This document shows, piece after piece, positions 46,804 through 55,733 of a stretch of 64,000 nucleotides of DNA. Location: positions 1 through 64,000 of the forward strand of contig JBAXPR010000002.1 of NCBI GenBank assembly GCA_037132135.1. Reading direction: 5' to 3'. The DNA comes from BOG-933 sp037132135 (GTDB lineage Bacteria > Pseudomonadota > Alphaproteobacteria > Azospirillales > Azospirillaceae). Position 1 is the first letter of the stretch; each line of letters begins with the position of its first letter. Both the position numbers and the translations under genes were made by a program. Below the pieces are notes generated by a model, which was not told the origin of the DNA, did not search any database, and saw only the letters and a list, made by a program, of their open reading frames with translations.

Positions 46804-48045
46804 TCAGCCGCCGCCGGTGCCGCGCAGCCACGCTGCCAAAGGCTGCCAGACCGCACTCCTGGCACCGGCGCTGACCACCATGCCGATATGCCCCAGCGAC
46901 GGCGTCTGGATTTCGGCGCCGCGAATCAGGCGCGCCAGCGCCAGCGCCGAGGCCGGCGGCACGATGCGGTCGTTGGCCGGAATCAGCGCCAGCGTCGGCT
47001 GACGGATGCCGCGGGGGTCGACCGGCAGGCCGGCGATCAGCCAGTTGCCACGCATGGTGTCGTTGCGGCCGTACCAGCCGGCGATGCAGTCGCGCGCCAC
47101 CGCCGCCACCAGGGGGATGCCGTCGTTGAGCCAGTCTTCAAGGGCGACGAAATTGGCGGCCTGACTGGAGGTGGCTTCGAGTCGGCCGAACTGGCTGAAT
47201 TTGCGCAGCGCGAGCAGCGGATCGACCTGGGCGAACATCGATTGCAGGACATCGACCGGCATCTCGCCCCAGGCGTCGAGCGCGGGGCCGAACACCGACA
47301 TCAGCGCCGAGGCGGCCCGGGCGTTGCCGGCCTCGCCGCCGCTGAAATCCCAGGGCGTCGCCAGCAGGCAGAGCGCGTCGATGTCACGCCGCCGCCGCAG
47401 CGCCAGCGCGGTCGCCAGCATGCCGCCCATGCAATAGCCGACGGTGGCCATCGGGCCGCCGACGGCATCGAGCGCGGCGTCGAGAGCGCGGTCGAGTCGG
47501 CCGGCAACGTAATCGGTCAGGGTATAGCGCCGCTCCAGCGCCCCGGGCATGCCCCAATCGACCAGCAGGGGCCGCACGCCCTGAGTGGCCAGCCAGCGCA
47601 ACAGGCTGCGCTGGGCCGAGAGATCGAGCACGTAGGCCCGGTTGACCAGCGAGGGTACGAACAGCACCGGCCGCCCCTCGCCGCCGTAATCGAGCAGCCG
47701 GGTGCCGCCCTCGGTCCAGAGCACCGGCGGGTCGGCGAGATCACGCCGGTAGGGATGGTGGCGGTAACGCTCGACGCCGGTGAAGAAGAGATCGAGTCGG
47801 CGCCGCATCTCGCGGTCGACGGCGCGGGCGAAGGCTTTACTGGTGGCGCCGCCGACGGAATCGGCGAGACGGCCGATCTCCAGCGCCCGGCCGCGCAGCG
47901 GCGGCTTCCATGGCAGCGAGCCGCTCTTCAAGAAGGGCAAGCCGCCGGGTGAGGTCATCAGCACCGTCAGCGCGATGGTCAGATGCAGCGCCAACGGTCG
48001 CGGACCCTGGCGTGGCAGCCCGGGAGGCAGCGTTTGGTCCGTCAC
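46804..48045 (-). CDS. phaC: Polyhydroxyalkanoate synthase-like alpha/beta hydrolase
   Basis: A 413-residue enzyme of the PhaC family that polymerises hydroxyacyl-CoA. The lipase-like box is GYCMGG with nucleophile C205, and the triad is completed by D360 (IPANDRIVPP) and H387 (LGHIGMV). It also shows the PhaC N-region HHPYRRDLADPPVLW and VPSLVNRAYVLDL. It is shorter than class I synthases and close in size to class III. The start is a GTG at 48045, with GGAG 7 bases upstream, followed by the conserved GPRPLALHL. The first 209 bases are overlapped by the upstream gene in another frame. Confidence 0.85.
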   Translation of the reverse strand: MTDQTLPPGLPRQGPRPLALHLTIALTVLMTSPGGLPFLKSGSLPWKPPLRGRALEIGRLADSVGGATSKAFARAVDREMRRRLDLFFTGVERYRHHPYRRDLADPPVLWTEGGTRLLDYGGEGRPVLFVPSLVNRAYVLDLSAQRSLLRWLATQGVRPLLVDWGMPGALERRYTLTDYVAGRLDRALDAALDAVGGPMATVGYCMGGMLATALALRRRRDIDALCLLATPWDFSGGEAGNARAASALMSVFGPALDAWGEMPVDVLQSMFAQVDPLLALRKFSQFGRLEATSSQAANFVALEDWLNDGIPLVAAVARDCIAGWYGRNDTMRGNWLIAGLPVDPRGIRQPTLALIPANDRIVPPASALALARLIRGAEIQTPSLGHIGMVVSAGARSAVWQPLAAWLRGTGGG

Positions 48046-48367
48046 GGCCCGACTCCAGGCCAGCGCCGCCGGCAGCTGCCGGCGCCGGTCTGGCGGTGGG
48101 GAACGGCGGATACGGAGACCATGGTGGGTCCTGTGATGATGGCGATGCGGCCGGGCGGCTATCCCAACCGGTTCCGGGTGCCCCCGTCAAGCCGGCGAAG
48201 GGTGAAAACGCCGCCGCACCCTGATAGATGATCTGGAACCAGCGGGTGACGTTTTCAGCGGTGACCGGGTCCGCGGCCACCGCAGCCCACTGATCCTGCC
48301 ATAACTCCAGATAGCGCCGTGACAGGGCATCGAGAGACGGGGGATCGGGTTCGGTCGGGTCGGTCAT
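47837..48367 (-). CDS. PhaE-like small partner of PHA synthase
   Basis: A 176-residue protein. It opens with DALSRRYLELWQDQWAAVAADP and VTAENVTRWFQIIYQGAAAFSP, like the helices of small proteins found just upstream of phaC in Rhodospirillales. A Pro/Ser/Ala-rich middle section follows, then a short coil (DDLTRRLALLEERLAAMEAAAA) and a basic tail. PhaE subunits of class III synthases also end in a coil. The last 69 codons overlap the phaC start in another frame. The coil lies inside the overlap, which argues that the overlap is truly coding in both frames. The ATG at 48367 is preferred to one 27 bases upstream. Confidence 0.65.
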   Translation of the reverse strand: MTDPTEPDPPSLDALSRRYLELWQDQWAAVAADPVTAENVTRWFQIIYQGAAAFSPFAGLTGAPGTGWDSRPAASPSSQDPPWSPYPPFPTARPAPAAAGGAGLESGRDGPNAASRAATPGSATVGAASDHRADGADDLTRRLALLEERLAAMEAAAARPGAGDRPSRRFRRRRHQ

Positions 48368-48538
48368 ATCGGCATTATAGGTGTTGCGACGCACCCTTGA
48401 TAGCCTGCAAAGCCCGAAAGGGAAACAGCCGTGGCAGATCCCCCACTCTTCGCTCTTGCAACATGGTCGCCGTATCGCGTACTCATACCAGGGTGAGCAC
48501 GTGTTCGTGCCGAGACAACAGACGGAAAGCGCTCTCCG

Positions 48539-49156
48539 ATGGCCGAAAAAACTACTCAGTCGTCCGCTCCGATCACGATCAAAAAATACGCAAATCGGCG
48601 ACTATACAATACGGCCACCAGCAGCTATGTGACCCTCGACCATCTCTGCCAGATGGTCAAAGAGGGTGTCGATTTCGTCGTCTACGACGCCAAGACCGGG
48701 GAAGACATTACACGCTCCGTTCTGACCCAGATTATCGTTGAAGAGGAAAGCAAGGGGCAGAACCTGCTGCCGATCAGCTTTCTGCGCCAGCTCATCGGCT
48801 TTTACGGCGACAGCATGCAGTGGATGGTGCCAAGCTATCTTGATTACAGCATGCAGGCCTTTGCCCGCAATCAGGAGCAGATGCGCGATTACTTCCAGAG
48901 CGCCATCGGCGGTATTTTCCCCTTCACCGGCTTCGAGGAGATGAGCAAGCACAATCTCGCCCTTTTCGAGCGGGCGATGCGCATGTTCACGCCCTTCGGC
49001 GCCGCCGATTTTTCCCAGCTGGCCCGGCCGCCCGAAGCCGGCAAGCCGGCCGAGACCGACAAGCCGCTGGAAGAGTTGCAGCGCCGGGTCGATGAACTGC
49101 AGCAGCAGCTGGCCACCCTGACCAAGGGCCAGGGCGAGGTGCAAGCGAAAGGCTGA
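48539..49156 (+). CDS. phaR: PHA synthesis repressor PhaR
   Basis: A 205-residue regulator that binds DNA and PHA granules and controls phasin gene expression. The N-terminal PHB/PHA accumulation regulator DNA-binding domain is unmistakable: ITIKKYANRRLYNTATSSYVTLDHL. PHB_acc repeats follow (LPISFLRQLIGFYGDSMQWMVPSYLDYSMQAFARNQEQMRDYFQ and a second helix pair). A C-terminal coil is present (PLEELQRRVDELQQQLATL). It is divergent from the phaC-side operon, with a 170-base gap. A strong terminator follows. Confidence 0.96.
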   Translation: MAEKTTQSSAPITIKKYANRRLYNTATSSYVTLDHLCQMVKEGVDFVVYDAKTGEDITRSVLTQIIVEEESKGQNLLPISFLRQLIGFYGDSMQWMVPSYLDYSMQAFARNQEQMRDYFQSAIGGIFPFTGFEEMSKHNLALFERAMRMFTPFGAADFSQLARPPEAGKPAETDKPLEELQRRVDELQQQLATLTKGQGEVQAKG

Positions 49157-49212
49157 GTCGGGCTGGCACCGGTTTAGCCGCGACCGCGACAGCGGTCGGG
49201 TCGACAAGAAAC

Positions 49213-49237
49213 GGGAGGCCATCGGCCTCCCTTTTTA
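49213..49237 (+). terminator. Intrinsic terminator of phaR
   Basis: GGGAGGCC (49213-49220) pairs with GGCCTCCC (49224-49231) around a 3-base loop and is followed by TTTTTATT (49232-49239), 57 bases after the phaR stop. Confidence 0.88.
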
Positions 49238-49280
49238 TTGCCATTCGCCTCGGCTGGAGCCGGCGCGGGATCGATCGGGC

Positions 49281-50870
49281 CTATTCCCCGTCCGGCTCTT
49301 CGCGCTCCAGTATCACGAATTCCTCGAAATGACTGATGAAAAGGTCAACCAGTTCGGGGTCAAACTGGCGGCCGCGCTCGCCCTGGATGTATTCGAGCAC
49401 CTGATCGGCCGGCCAGCGGCGCTTGTAGGGGCGGTCGTTGGAGACGGCGTCGAAGACGTCGACCAGCCCGACGATGCGGCCGAGAATATCGATCTCGGCC
49501 CCCCTCAGGCCGTGGGGATAGCCGGTGCCGTCCCAGCGCTCGTGATGCTGGAGGCAGACCTGGGCGGCGGTGCTGAGCAGTCGCCGCTTCGAGCCCTTGA
49601 GGATGTTGTACCCGATGGTGGTGTGGGCCTTGACGCAGGCATATTCCTCGGTGGTCAGCTTGCCCGGCTTGTTGAGCAGGGCGTCGGGAATGCCGACCTT
49701 GCCGAGATCGTGCATCGGCGCCACCAGCCGCAGCACTTCGAGGCGGGACTCGGAAAGGCCGAGCTTGCGGCCGAGCAGATGGGCGCTCTTGCCGACCCGG
49801 GCGGTGTGGCGGCTGGTGTCGACCGAGCGGGTTTCGACCACATCCGAGAGGGTCTGGACGATCTCGGTGCTGGTCTCGGCAAGCTCCCGGTTGAGGCAGA
49901 CATTGTCGAAGGCGAAGCCGAGGGTGGCCGAGAACACCTGGAGCAGCCGGAGATCGATCTCTTCGAACGGCTGTGGCGACTCGACATAGACCAGCTGCTC
50001 GGAGCCGGTGGTGGTCCGGAAGCTGCCAAGATACTCGCGGGGGCCGATCGCCGGGACTTGGCTGGCGCCGGCCTCGGCCAGCCGCGCCCGTGCCCGCTCC
50101 GGCAGCGTGGCCTCGGCGCGGGGGCCGCGCCAGTCGGAAAAGTCGCCGATGCCGGCCAGCACGTCGAGCGCGCCGGGGTGGCGGCTGGCGGCGAAGCCCG
50201 AAACGATCAGCGGCCCCGAGCCGTTGCCCGGCAGGCCGCCCTGGTCGTGGCTGAGCAGCAGCGCGATCTGGGTCAGCGCCCCGGTGGCGAAGCGGGCCAG
50301 CGACTGATGTTCAAAGAGCGTGCCCGAGGCGCCGATGATCCGCTCCAGGCCGCGGCGATTGAGTTCAAGGGTGCGGATATCGCGATAGGCCCGCAGCGCC
50401 GACATCATCACGGTGTGCAGCTTCTGGGCCGTCAGCTCGGTTTTTTCCCGGTAGTCGTTGATGTCGAAATCCTCGACCACCTGCTTTTCCGGGGCGTAGC
50501 CGGGCTGGCCGGTGCGCAGGACGATCCGGACCTCGCCGTTGCCCAACTCCTGACGGATGTGGCGCACGACGTCGAGACCGGCATGGTCGGACTCCATCAC
50601 CACATCGAGCAGCAGCACGGCGATCTCGGGCTGATCGCGCATGATCGCCCGGGCCTCGGCGGCGCTCCAGGCGCCGAGAAACTCCAGCGGCCGGCCGGCG
50701 AAGACGAAGTCCTTCAGCAGCAGGCGGGTCACCGAGTGAACGTCGGGTTCGTCGTCGGCGATCAGCACCCGCCAGGGCCGGACACCGGCGGTCGCCGGCA
50801 CCACCGGGGCTCGGGCCCGGCTGGGGAACAGCAGGGGCTTGCCCTTGGCCGGTTCAGGCGGCGCCGTCAT
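49281..50870 (-). CDS. Response regulator with DUF3369 and HD-GYP domains
   Basis: A 529-residue regulator predicted to degrade cyclic di-GMP. The receiver domain (about 33-160) has DD at 39-40, phospho-acceptor D89 in LLLDVVMES and K143 in NDYREKTEL. DUF3369 (about 175-330) follows, a GAF-like sensory region. The HD-GYP domain (about 340-520) has HD at 387-388 (APMHDLGKVGIPD), HH at 442-443 and GTGYP at 448-452, so the metal-binding and GYP signatures are complete. It overlaps the kinase gene by 17 bases, and the two almost certainly form a signalling pair. Confidence 0.93.
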   Translation of the reverse strand: MTAPPEPAKGKPLLFPSRARAPVVPATAGVRPWRVLIADDEPDVHSVTRLLLKDFVFAGRPLEFLGAWSAAEARAIMRDQPEIAVLLLDVVMESDHAGLDVVRHIRQELGNGEVRIVLRTGQPGYAPEKQVVEDFDINDYREKTELTAQKLHTVMMSALRAYRDIRTLELNRRGLERIIGASGTLFEHQSLARFATGALTQIALLLSHDQGGLPGNGSGPLIVSGFAASRHPGALDVLAGIGDFSDWRGPRAEATLPERARARLAEAGASQVPAIGPREYLGSFRTTTGSEQLVYVESPQPFEEIDLRLLQVFSATLGFAFDNVCLNRELAETSTEIVQTLSDVVETRSVDTSRHTARVGKSAHLLGRKLGLSESRLEVLRLVAPMHDLGKVGIPDALLNKPGKLTTEEYACVKAHTTIGYNILKGSKRRLLSTAAQVCLQHHERWDGTGYPHGLRGAEIDILGRIVGLVDVFDAVSNDRPYKRRWPADQVLEYIQGERGRQFDPELVDLFISHFEEFVILEREEPDGE

Positions 50871-53424
50871 GGCAGATCTCCTGCTCGCCGCTGCCCGGAG
50901 GGGCTCCCGGGGTGTTGGCGGCCAGTGGGTTGAGCGGCAGCCGGATGGTCACGGTCATGCCGCGGCTGGGTGCCGAGTCGCAGCGGATGTGGCCGCCCAG
51001 GGTCTGCGTGACCAGATTGTAGACGACGTGCATGCCCAGTCCGCTGCCCCCCTGCCCCATTCGCGTCGTGAAGAACGGCTCGAAGATTTTTTCCAGCTGA
51101 TCCTGGGGCATGCCTTTGCCGTCATCGGCGTAAATCAGCACCAGCACCGCGTTGTCCGCTCTGACCTCGACCTGGATATGCCCCTCGTCCCAGCCGTCGA
51201 AGCCATGAACCAGCGAGTTTTCGACCAGATTGGTCAGAATCTGAGACAGCGCGCCGGGGTCGCTGGTGAACACCAGCTCGGGCGGGCACGCGACCGCGAT
51301 GGTGTGGCGCGTCTTCTTGAGCTTCGGACGCAGGCTGGTCAAGACCTCGTCGATGTAGGCGCGGACATTGAACGGCCGCCGTTGCTCGGCCGACTGATCG
51401 ACCGCCACCAGCTTGAAGCTGCGCACGAGAGAGGCGGCGCGGCGCAGGTTGGCCAGCAGCGAGGCGCAGGACTCCCGGGCGGTCTCGAGGTAGTCCTCGA
51501 AATCCTCCTGGGTAACGGTCCCGGCCTGATAGGCCTGATGCAGCTTCAGGGTCTTTTGGTCGAGGAACGAGGCCACCGAGACGCCGAGCCCAACCGGGGT
51601 GTTGACCTCGTGGGCGACCCCGGCGACCAGGCGGCCGAGGGCGGCCATCTTCTCGGAGCGCATCAACTCGGCCTGGGTCGCCCGGCGGTCCGAAATGTCC
51701 ACGACGATGCCGATAAAGCGCACCGCCCGGCCCTGGCCGTCGCGAATCGCCTCACCGGTGTCCTCGACCCAGGTCCAGTCGCCGGTCCTCCCCCGCAGCC
51801 GGTACTGGGCGCGGAACTCGGCGGTGATTCCCGCGAGGTGGCGCCGGGCACGCACCCGCAATTCGGCCCAGTCCTCGGGGTGGACCAGATCCTTGAAGAC
51901 GGCGTCGCTGGCCGTCAGCTCGCCCGGTGCGTAGCCGAGCATGTCCGGCAGTTCCGGGGACCACCAGCGGCTGCGATTGACCAGATCGATGTCCCAGACC
52001 CCGGCCCTGGTCGCCGCCAGGGCCAGTTTGAGCCGCTCTTCGCTCTGGCGCAGCGCGTCCTCGCCGTGGCGGCGGTCGGAGATGTCGAGGTAGGTCAGGA
52101 GATAGCCGACCTCGGAGCGGCCATAACTGCGCACCTCAAGGATGGGGCCGTCGCCGCGGCGCAGCTCGTAGCCCTGGGTGGTCGGCTGGACGATGCGGGC
52201 CAGCCGGTCGGCGACCAGTTGGCTGATGTCGCCGGGCCCGTAGCGGCCAAGCTCGGCAAGGTGGCGGATCATGTGCGGCAGATAGCGCCGCGCCTCCAGT
52301 TCCTCCTCGCTCAGGCCCCACAGTTCCAGGAAACGGCGGTTGTAGAGGATCAGACGCAGATCCTCGCCGAACATGATCAGGCCGTTGGGCATGGCTTCGA
52401 TGGCGGCGCGCAGCTGCGCCGATTTCTTGGCCGCCTCGGCCTCGGCGGCCTTGCGCTCGGTGATGTCGGAGCCGATGCCGCGATAGCCGCGGAAGATGCC
52501 GTTGTCATAATAGGACGGCTTGCCCGAGAGCAGGATGTGCCGGGCGGCGCCGTTGCGGTCGTCGACCGTGATCTCGAGGCCCCGGAAGGGCTGGCGTCCC
52601 GACATGACCCGGAAGTGCGCCTGCCAGATCTCGCGTGCCGCCGCGATCTGGCGCGGCCCGGCGACATCCCACTGCGTGCGCCCGAGCACCGCCGCCGGTT
52701 CCAGACCGGTGATCTCGAAGAAGCGCGCCGAGATATAGGTGAACTCGAAACCGGCGTTGGTCTCCCAGAACCAGTCCGAGGCGGATTCGGCGATGTCCTG
52801 AAAACGGCGCTGGTTGGCCTGCAGCACCATCACGGTCAGCCACAGCGCCAGTGTGAAGCCGACGCCCAGCACCAGCACCACCATCGGCCCGCCGCTGCGG
52901 GTGGCGCGCTCGAAGACGCTTCCCGAGGCACAGCGGACGACCCAGCTCCGTCCGCCGAGAGACAGGGCTCTCTCACCGGTATAGGCGGGCTCGGCGGCCC
53001 CCTCCGGCCCCTCGGGTCCGGGTCGGGCGGGCAGGGCAAGCAGCGGCGCGCCGCCCTCAAAGACACTGACTGCCAGCGGCAGCGGCAGCCGCTCCTGCGC
53101 CGCGGCGACCAGCGCCGGCAGGGCGATGGTGAGGCTGACCCAGCCGCGCACGCCGGTGCGGCGCGCCTCGGCGGTGGCGGGATCGGCGGTGGCGAACACC
53201 GGCAGCACCAGCGCCGCTTCGGGTGCGCCGGCGCTCAGCACCGGCCCGGCGCGGTCGCGGGCCTGTTCGGCCGCCGCCCGCCACGCCGGCTCGGCCTTGG
53301 CCGGGACCTCGCCACGGACCGCGGCGACGAAGCGGATGCGCTCATCGCCGGGGCCGGCTGGCCGCCGGGCCGCGGCCAGCCGGGCTGCCTCGGCGGCGAG
53401 GCTGTCGCCCAGCGCCTTGATCAC
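50854..53424 (-). CDS. PAS-domain sensor histidine kinase (lacking its first membrane segment)
   Basis: An 856-residue kinase. After a sensory region of CHASE-like appearance (about 1-175) it has a membrane helix (about 179-203), then three PAS/PAC units: from ESASDWFWETNAGFEFTYI, from AIEAMPNGLIMFGEDLRLILYN, and from ALAATRAGVWDIDLVNRSRWWSPEL. The H-box is GVAHEVNTP with H605, and the N-box NLVENSLVHG. The G1 box is DDGKGMP and G2 GSGLGMHVVYN. The CDS begins at a GTG (53424) that follows an in-frame TAA by 3 bases, and the true N-terminus with its first helix is in a separate frame upstream. Its partner is the HD-GYP regulator. Confidence 0.88.
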   Translation of the reverse strand: MIKALGDSLAAEAARLAAARRPAGPGDERIRFVAAVRGEVPAKAEPAWRAAAEQARDRAGPVLSAGAPEAALVLPVFATADPATAEARRTGVRGWVSLTIALPALVAAAQERLPLPLAVSVFEGGAPLLALPARPGPEGPEGAAEPAYTGERALSLGGRSWVVRCASGSVFERATRSGGPMVVLVLGVGFTLALWLTVMVLQANQRRFQDIAESASDWFWETNAGFEFTYISARFFEITGLEPAAVLGRTQWDVAGPRQIAAAREIWQAHFRVMSGRQPFRGLEITVDDRNGAARHILLSGKPSYYDNGIFRGYRGIGSDITERKAAEAEAAKKSAQLRAAIEAMPNGLIMFGEDLRLILYNRRFLELWGLSEEELEARRYLPHMIRHLAELGRYGPGDISQLVADRLARIVQPTTQGYELRRGDGPILEVRSYGRSEVGYLLTYLDISDRRHGEDALRQSEERLKLALAATRAGVWDIDLVNRSRWWSPELPDMLGYAPGELTASDAVFKDLVHPEDWAELRVRARRHLAGITAEFRAQYRLRGRTGDWTWVEDTGEAIRDGQGRAVRFIGIVVDISDRRATQAELMRSEKMAALGRLVAGVAHEVNTPVGLGVSVASFLDQKTLKLHQAYQAGTVTQEDFEDYLETARESCASLLANLRRAASLVRSFKLVAVDQSAEQRRPFNVRAYIDEVLTSLRPKLKKTRHTIAVACPPELVFTSDPGALSQILTNLVENSLVHGFDGWDEGHIQVEVRADNAVLVLIYADDGKGMPQDQLEKIFEPFFTTRMGQGGSGLGMHVVYNLVTQTLGGHIRCDSAPSRGMTVTIRLPLNPLAANTPGAPPGSGEQEICHDGAA

Positions 53425-53427
53425 ACT

Positions 53428-53580
53428 TTAGGTTTCCAGGGCAAAGAGTTCGCGGGCGTGGCGATCATCGTCGCGCGAGGCCAGGGACCACGCCACCAGG
53501 CTGAGCGTCATTGCCGTGATGAAGACCAGACTGGGAATCAGGGCCAGCATGGACCCGGCCGTTTTGCCCGGTAGCGCCAT
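53428..53580 (-). pseudogene. Detached N-terminal membrane segment of the histidine kinase
   Basis: A 50-codon frame, in phase with the kinase, starts at ATG 53580 with AAGG 5 bases upstream. It reads MALPGKTAGSMLALIPS and a membrane helix (LVFITAMTLSLVAWSLAS), then RDDDRHARELFALET before TAA (53430-53428). The next codons AGT GTG ATC AAG continue the kinase. A single C-to-T change of CAA would give this stop, so it looks like a nonsense mutation or sequencing error in one long kinase gene. Translation may restart at the GTG. Confidence 0.7.
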
Positions 53581-53915
53581 CGACCTTGTCCCACCTGAGA
53601 GACGGGCTCCCGCCCCGGCACAGACAAAGCGTCCGTCCTCTGCGGTCCTGCATTTAGCAGGTTAACATTCCGCCAGCGAAGAATGAACTGAAAACCAATT
53701 TTGACGCACCGCAAAACATATTGGCAAAGGGGGGCTTCCCAATTCTCTCATGTTGACTGGCGTCTCAACTTGGATCGGAGTGGTTGTATGTGCCCGGGCT
53801 TCCGGTCCCGCTTGCGGCTTGACGGTGGCGGACCGGCCGAAGACCACCGGTGATCCATGATCAGTTCATCATCGAAGGCTCCGGCAATGGCGTCATGCCG
53901 CCGCGTCCCCCGCGG
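53581..53915. other. Intergenic region
   Basis: About 335 bases between the kinase and the convergent end of trpS. It includes a moderately AT-rich stretch (53660-53720) that probably carries the kinase promoter on the minus strand. No gene or clear hairpin is seen. Confidence 0.5.
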
Positions 53916-54914
53916 CTACGGCCGCAGCACGCCGATGCGCTGGTGGACCTCGGCCAGGGTCTGGGCTGCAATCGCGCCCGCCCGCTCGGCACCGCGCCGG
54001 AGAATGCGGTCGATTTCGCCGGGATCGCCGAGCAGGCGATTCATCTCGGCGTTGATCGGCGCCAGTGTGGCCACCGCCACCTCGACCAGCGAGACCTTGA
54101 AGGCCGAGAACTGCTGACCGGCGAAGCGGGCCAGGGTCACGGCCCGGCTCTCGCCCGCGAGCGCGGCGTAGATGGTCACGAGGTTATCGGCCTCGGGGCG
54201 GGTTTCCAGTTCCACGAGACTGCCGGGCAGCGGCTCGGGGTCGGTCCTGGCCTTGCGGATCTTGAGCGCGATGGTGTCGGCATCGTCGGTCATGTTGATG
54301 CGCGAATAGTCCGATTCGTCGGACTTGCTCATCTTCTTCGAGCCGTCGCGCAGCGACATCACCCGGGTCGCCTCGCCCAGGATCAGTGGCTCGGGCAGCG
54401 GGAAGACCTCGTGGCCATAGGCGCGGTTGAAGGCGCCGGCGATGTCGCGCGCCAGTTCCAGATGCTGCTTCTGATCCTCGCCGACCGGAACGTGGGTCGC
54501 CTTGTAGAGCAGGATGTCGGCGGCCATCAGCACCGGATAGGCGTAGAGTCCGAGCGCGGCGTTGTCGCGGTGTTTGCCCGCCTTCTCCTTGAACTGGGTC
54601 ATGCGGTTGAGCCAGCCGAGCGGGGTGTGGCAGGAGAGAATCCAGCCCAGCTCCGAGTGGCCGGCGACGCCGCTCTGAGCGAACAGGACACAGCGCTCGG
54701 CATCGATGCCGGCCGCGATGTAGGCGGCGATGATCTCGCGGGTGCTGCGGCGCAGCTTCTCCGGATCCTGGGGCACGGTAATGGCATGGAGATCGACGGC
54801 GCAGAAGATGCACTCGTACTGGTCCTGCAACGACACCCAGTTGCGCAACGCGCCGAGGTAGTTGCCGAGATGCAATTGGCTGGTCGGCTGCATGCCGGAG
54901 AAGATGCGGTTCAC
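53916..54914 (-). CDS. trpS: Tryptophan--tRNA ligase
   Basis: A 332-residue class I synthetase that charges tRNA-Trp. The HIGH-type motif is HLGNYLGAL (residues 15-23), and KMSKS is intact in GSKKMSKSDES (about 193-203). GMQPTSQLHLGN, DLHAITVP, LYAYPVLMAADILLYKATHVPVGEDQKQHLELARDIA and INMTDDADTIALKIRKARTD are family blocks. The length is normal. It has its own leader, divergent from lipB. Confidence 0.98.
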   Translation of the reverse strand: MNRIFSGMQPTSQLHLGNYLGALRNWVSLQDQYECIFCAVDLHAITVPQDPEKLRRSTREIIAAYIAAGIDAERCVLFAQSGVAGHSELGWILSCHTPLGWLNRMTQFKEKAGKHRDNAALGLYAYPVLMAADILLYKATHVPVGEDQKQHLELARDIAGAFNRAYGHEVFPLPEPLILGEATRVMSLRDGSKKMSKSDESDYSRINMTDDADTIALKIRKARTDPEPLPGSLVELETRPEADNLVTIYAALAGESRAVTLARFAGQQFSAFKVSLVEVAVATLAPINAEMNRLLGDPGEIDRILRRGAERAGAIAAQTLAEVHQRIGVLRP

Positions 54915-55073
54915 GGCGGTGGTTCCTGCTCGTCCGGGGAAAGGGAGGCCGCCGCTTTATCGCCCCGCCCGCCCCGGCGGTCAAGCGGGGCAGGGCGGCC
55001 GCGCGCCGGACTGGATTTCGCCGCGCCGCGCGCCGATAGTGACCGCCCCTGGTCCCAGCCGTTGGTCGGAGCG

Positions 55074-55733
55074 ATGATTCCCGAGCTTGAATGGCGCGTC
55101 AGCGACGTCCCGGTGCCCTATCCCGGGGCACTGGCGGCAATGGAGGAACGGGTGGCGGCGATTCGCGCCGGCACCGCGCCCGAACTGGTCTGGCTGCTCG
55201 AGCATCCGCCGCTCTACACCGCCGGCACCAGCGCCCGTGCCGAAGACCTCCTGGAGGCGGCGCGCTTCCCGGTGTTCGAGGCCGGGCGCGGCGGCCAGTA
55301 CACCTATCACGGGCCGGGGCAGCGGGTCGGCTATGTCATGCTGGACCTCCAGCGGCGCCGGCCTGACATCCGGGCCTTCGTCTGCGAGTTGGAAGAGTGG
55401 CTGATCCGGACCCTGGCCCGCTTTTCAATCACCGGCGAGCGCCGGCCGGGCCGGGTCGGCATCTGGGTCGACAAGCGGCCCTATGGTGGCCTGCCCGGCC
55501 AGGAGGACAAGATCGCCGCGCTCGGGGTGCGGGTGCGGCGCTGGGTCAGCTTTCACGGCATCGCACTGAACGTCGAGCCCGATCTCACTCATTTCGCCGG
55601 CATCGTTCCCTGCGGCCTGCGCGGCTACGGCGTCACCTCGATGCACGCCCTCGGCCATCTCGTGACCATGGACGAGGTCGACATGGCGCTGCGTGCCGCC
55701 TGGGACGAGGTTTTCACTTCTTTGCCGCGTTAG
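55074..55733 (+). CDS. lipB: Octanoyl-[acyl-carrier-protein]--protein octanoyltransferase
   Basis: A 219-residue enzyme that transfers octanoyl from ACP to lipoyl domains, the first step of lipoate synthesis. The substrate loop GRGGQYTYHGPGQ (71-83) is complete, and the catalytic pair is K146 (EDKIAALGVR) and C180 (IVPCGLRGYGVTSM). Family blocks WLLEHPPLYTAGTSA and GRVGIWV are clear. The ATG at 55074 has GGAG 5 bases upstream. The 3' end overlaps the end of the convergent hypothetical gene by 20 bases. Confidence 0.96.
   Translation: MIPELEWRVSDVPVPYPGALAAMEERVAAIRAGTAPELVWLLEHPPLYTAGTSARAEDLLEAARFPVFEAGRGGQYTYHGPGQRVGYVMLDLQRRRPDIRAFVCELEEWLIRTLARFSITGERRPGRVGIWVDKRPYGGLPGQEDKIAALGVRVRRWVSFHGIALNVEPDLTHFAGIVPCGLRGYGVTSMHALGHLVTMDEVDMALRAAWDEVFTSLPR

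Noticed and set aside
48497..48510. GCACG-TGTT-CGTGC palindrome before phaR as a PhaR site
   Set aside because: The arms are only 5 bases, and it does not resemble the PhaR sites I know of; too weak to list.
50839..53574. A 911-residue plus-strand frame opposite the histidine kinase
   Set aside because: The kinase on the minus strand has all catalytic boxes; the opposite frame is a GC shadow.
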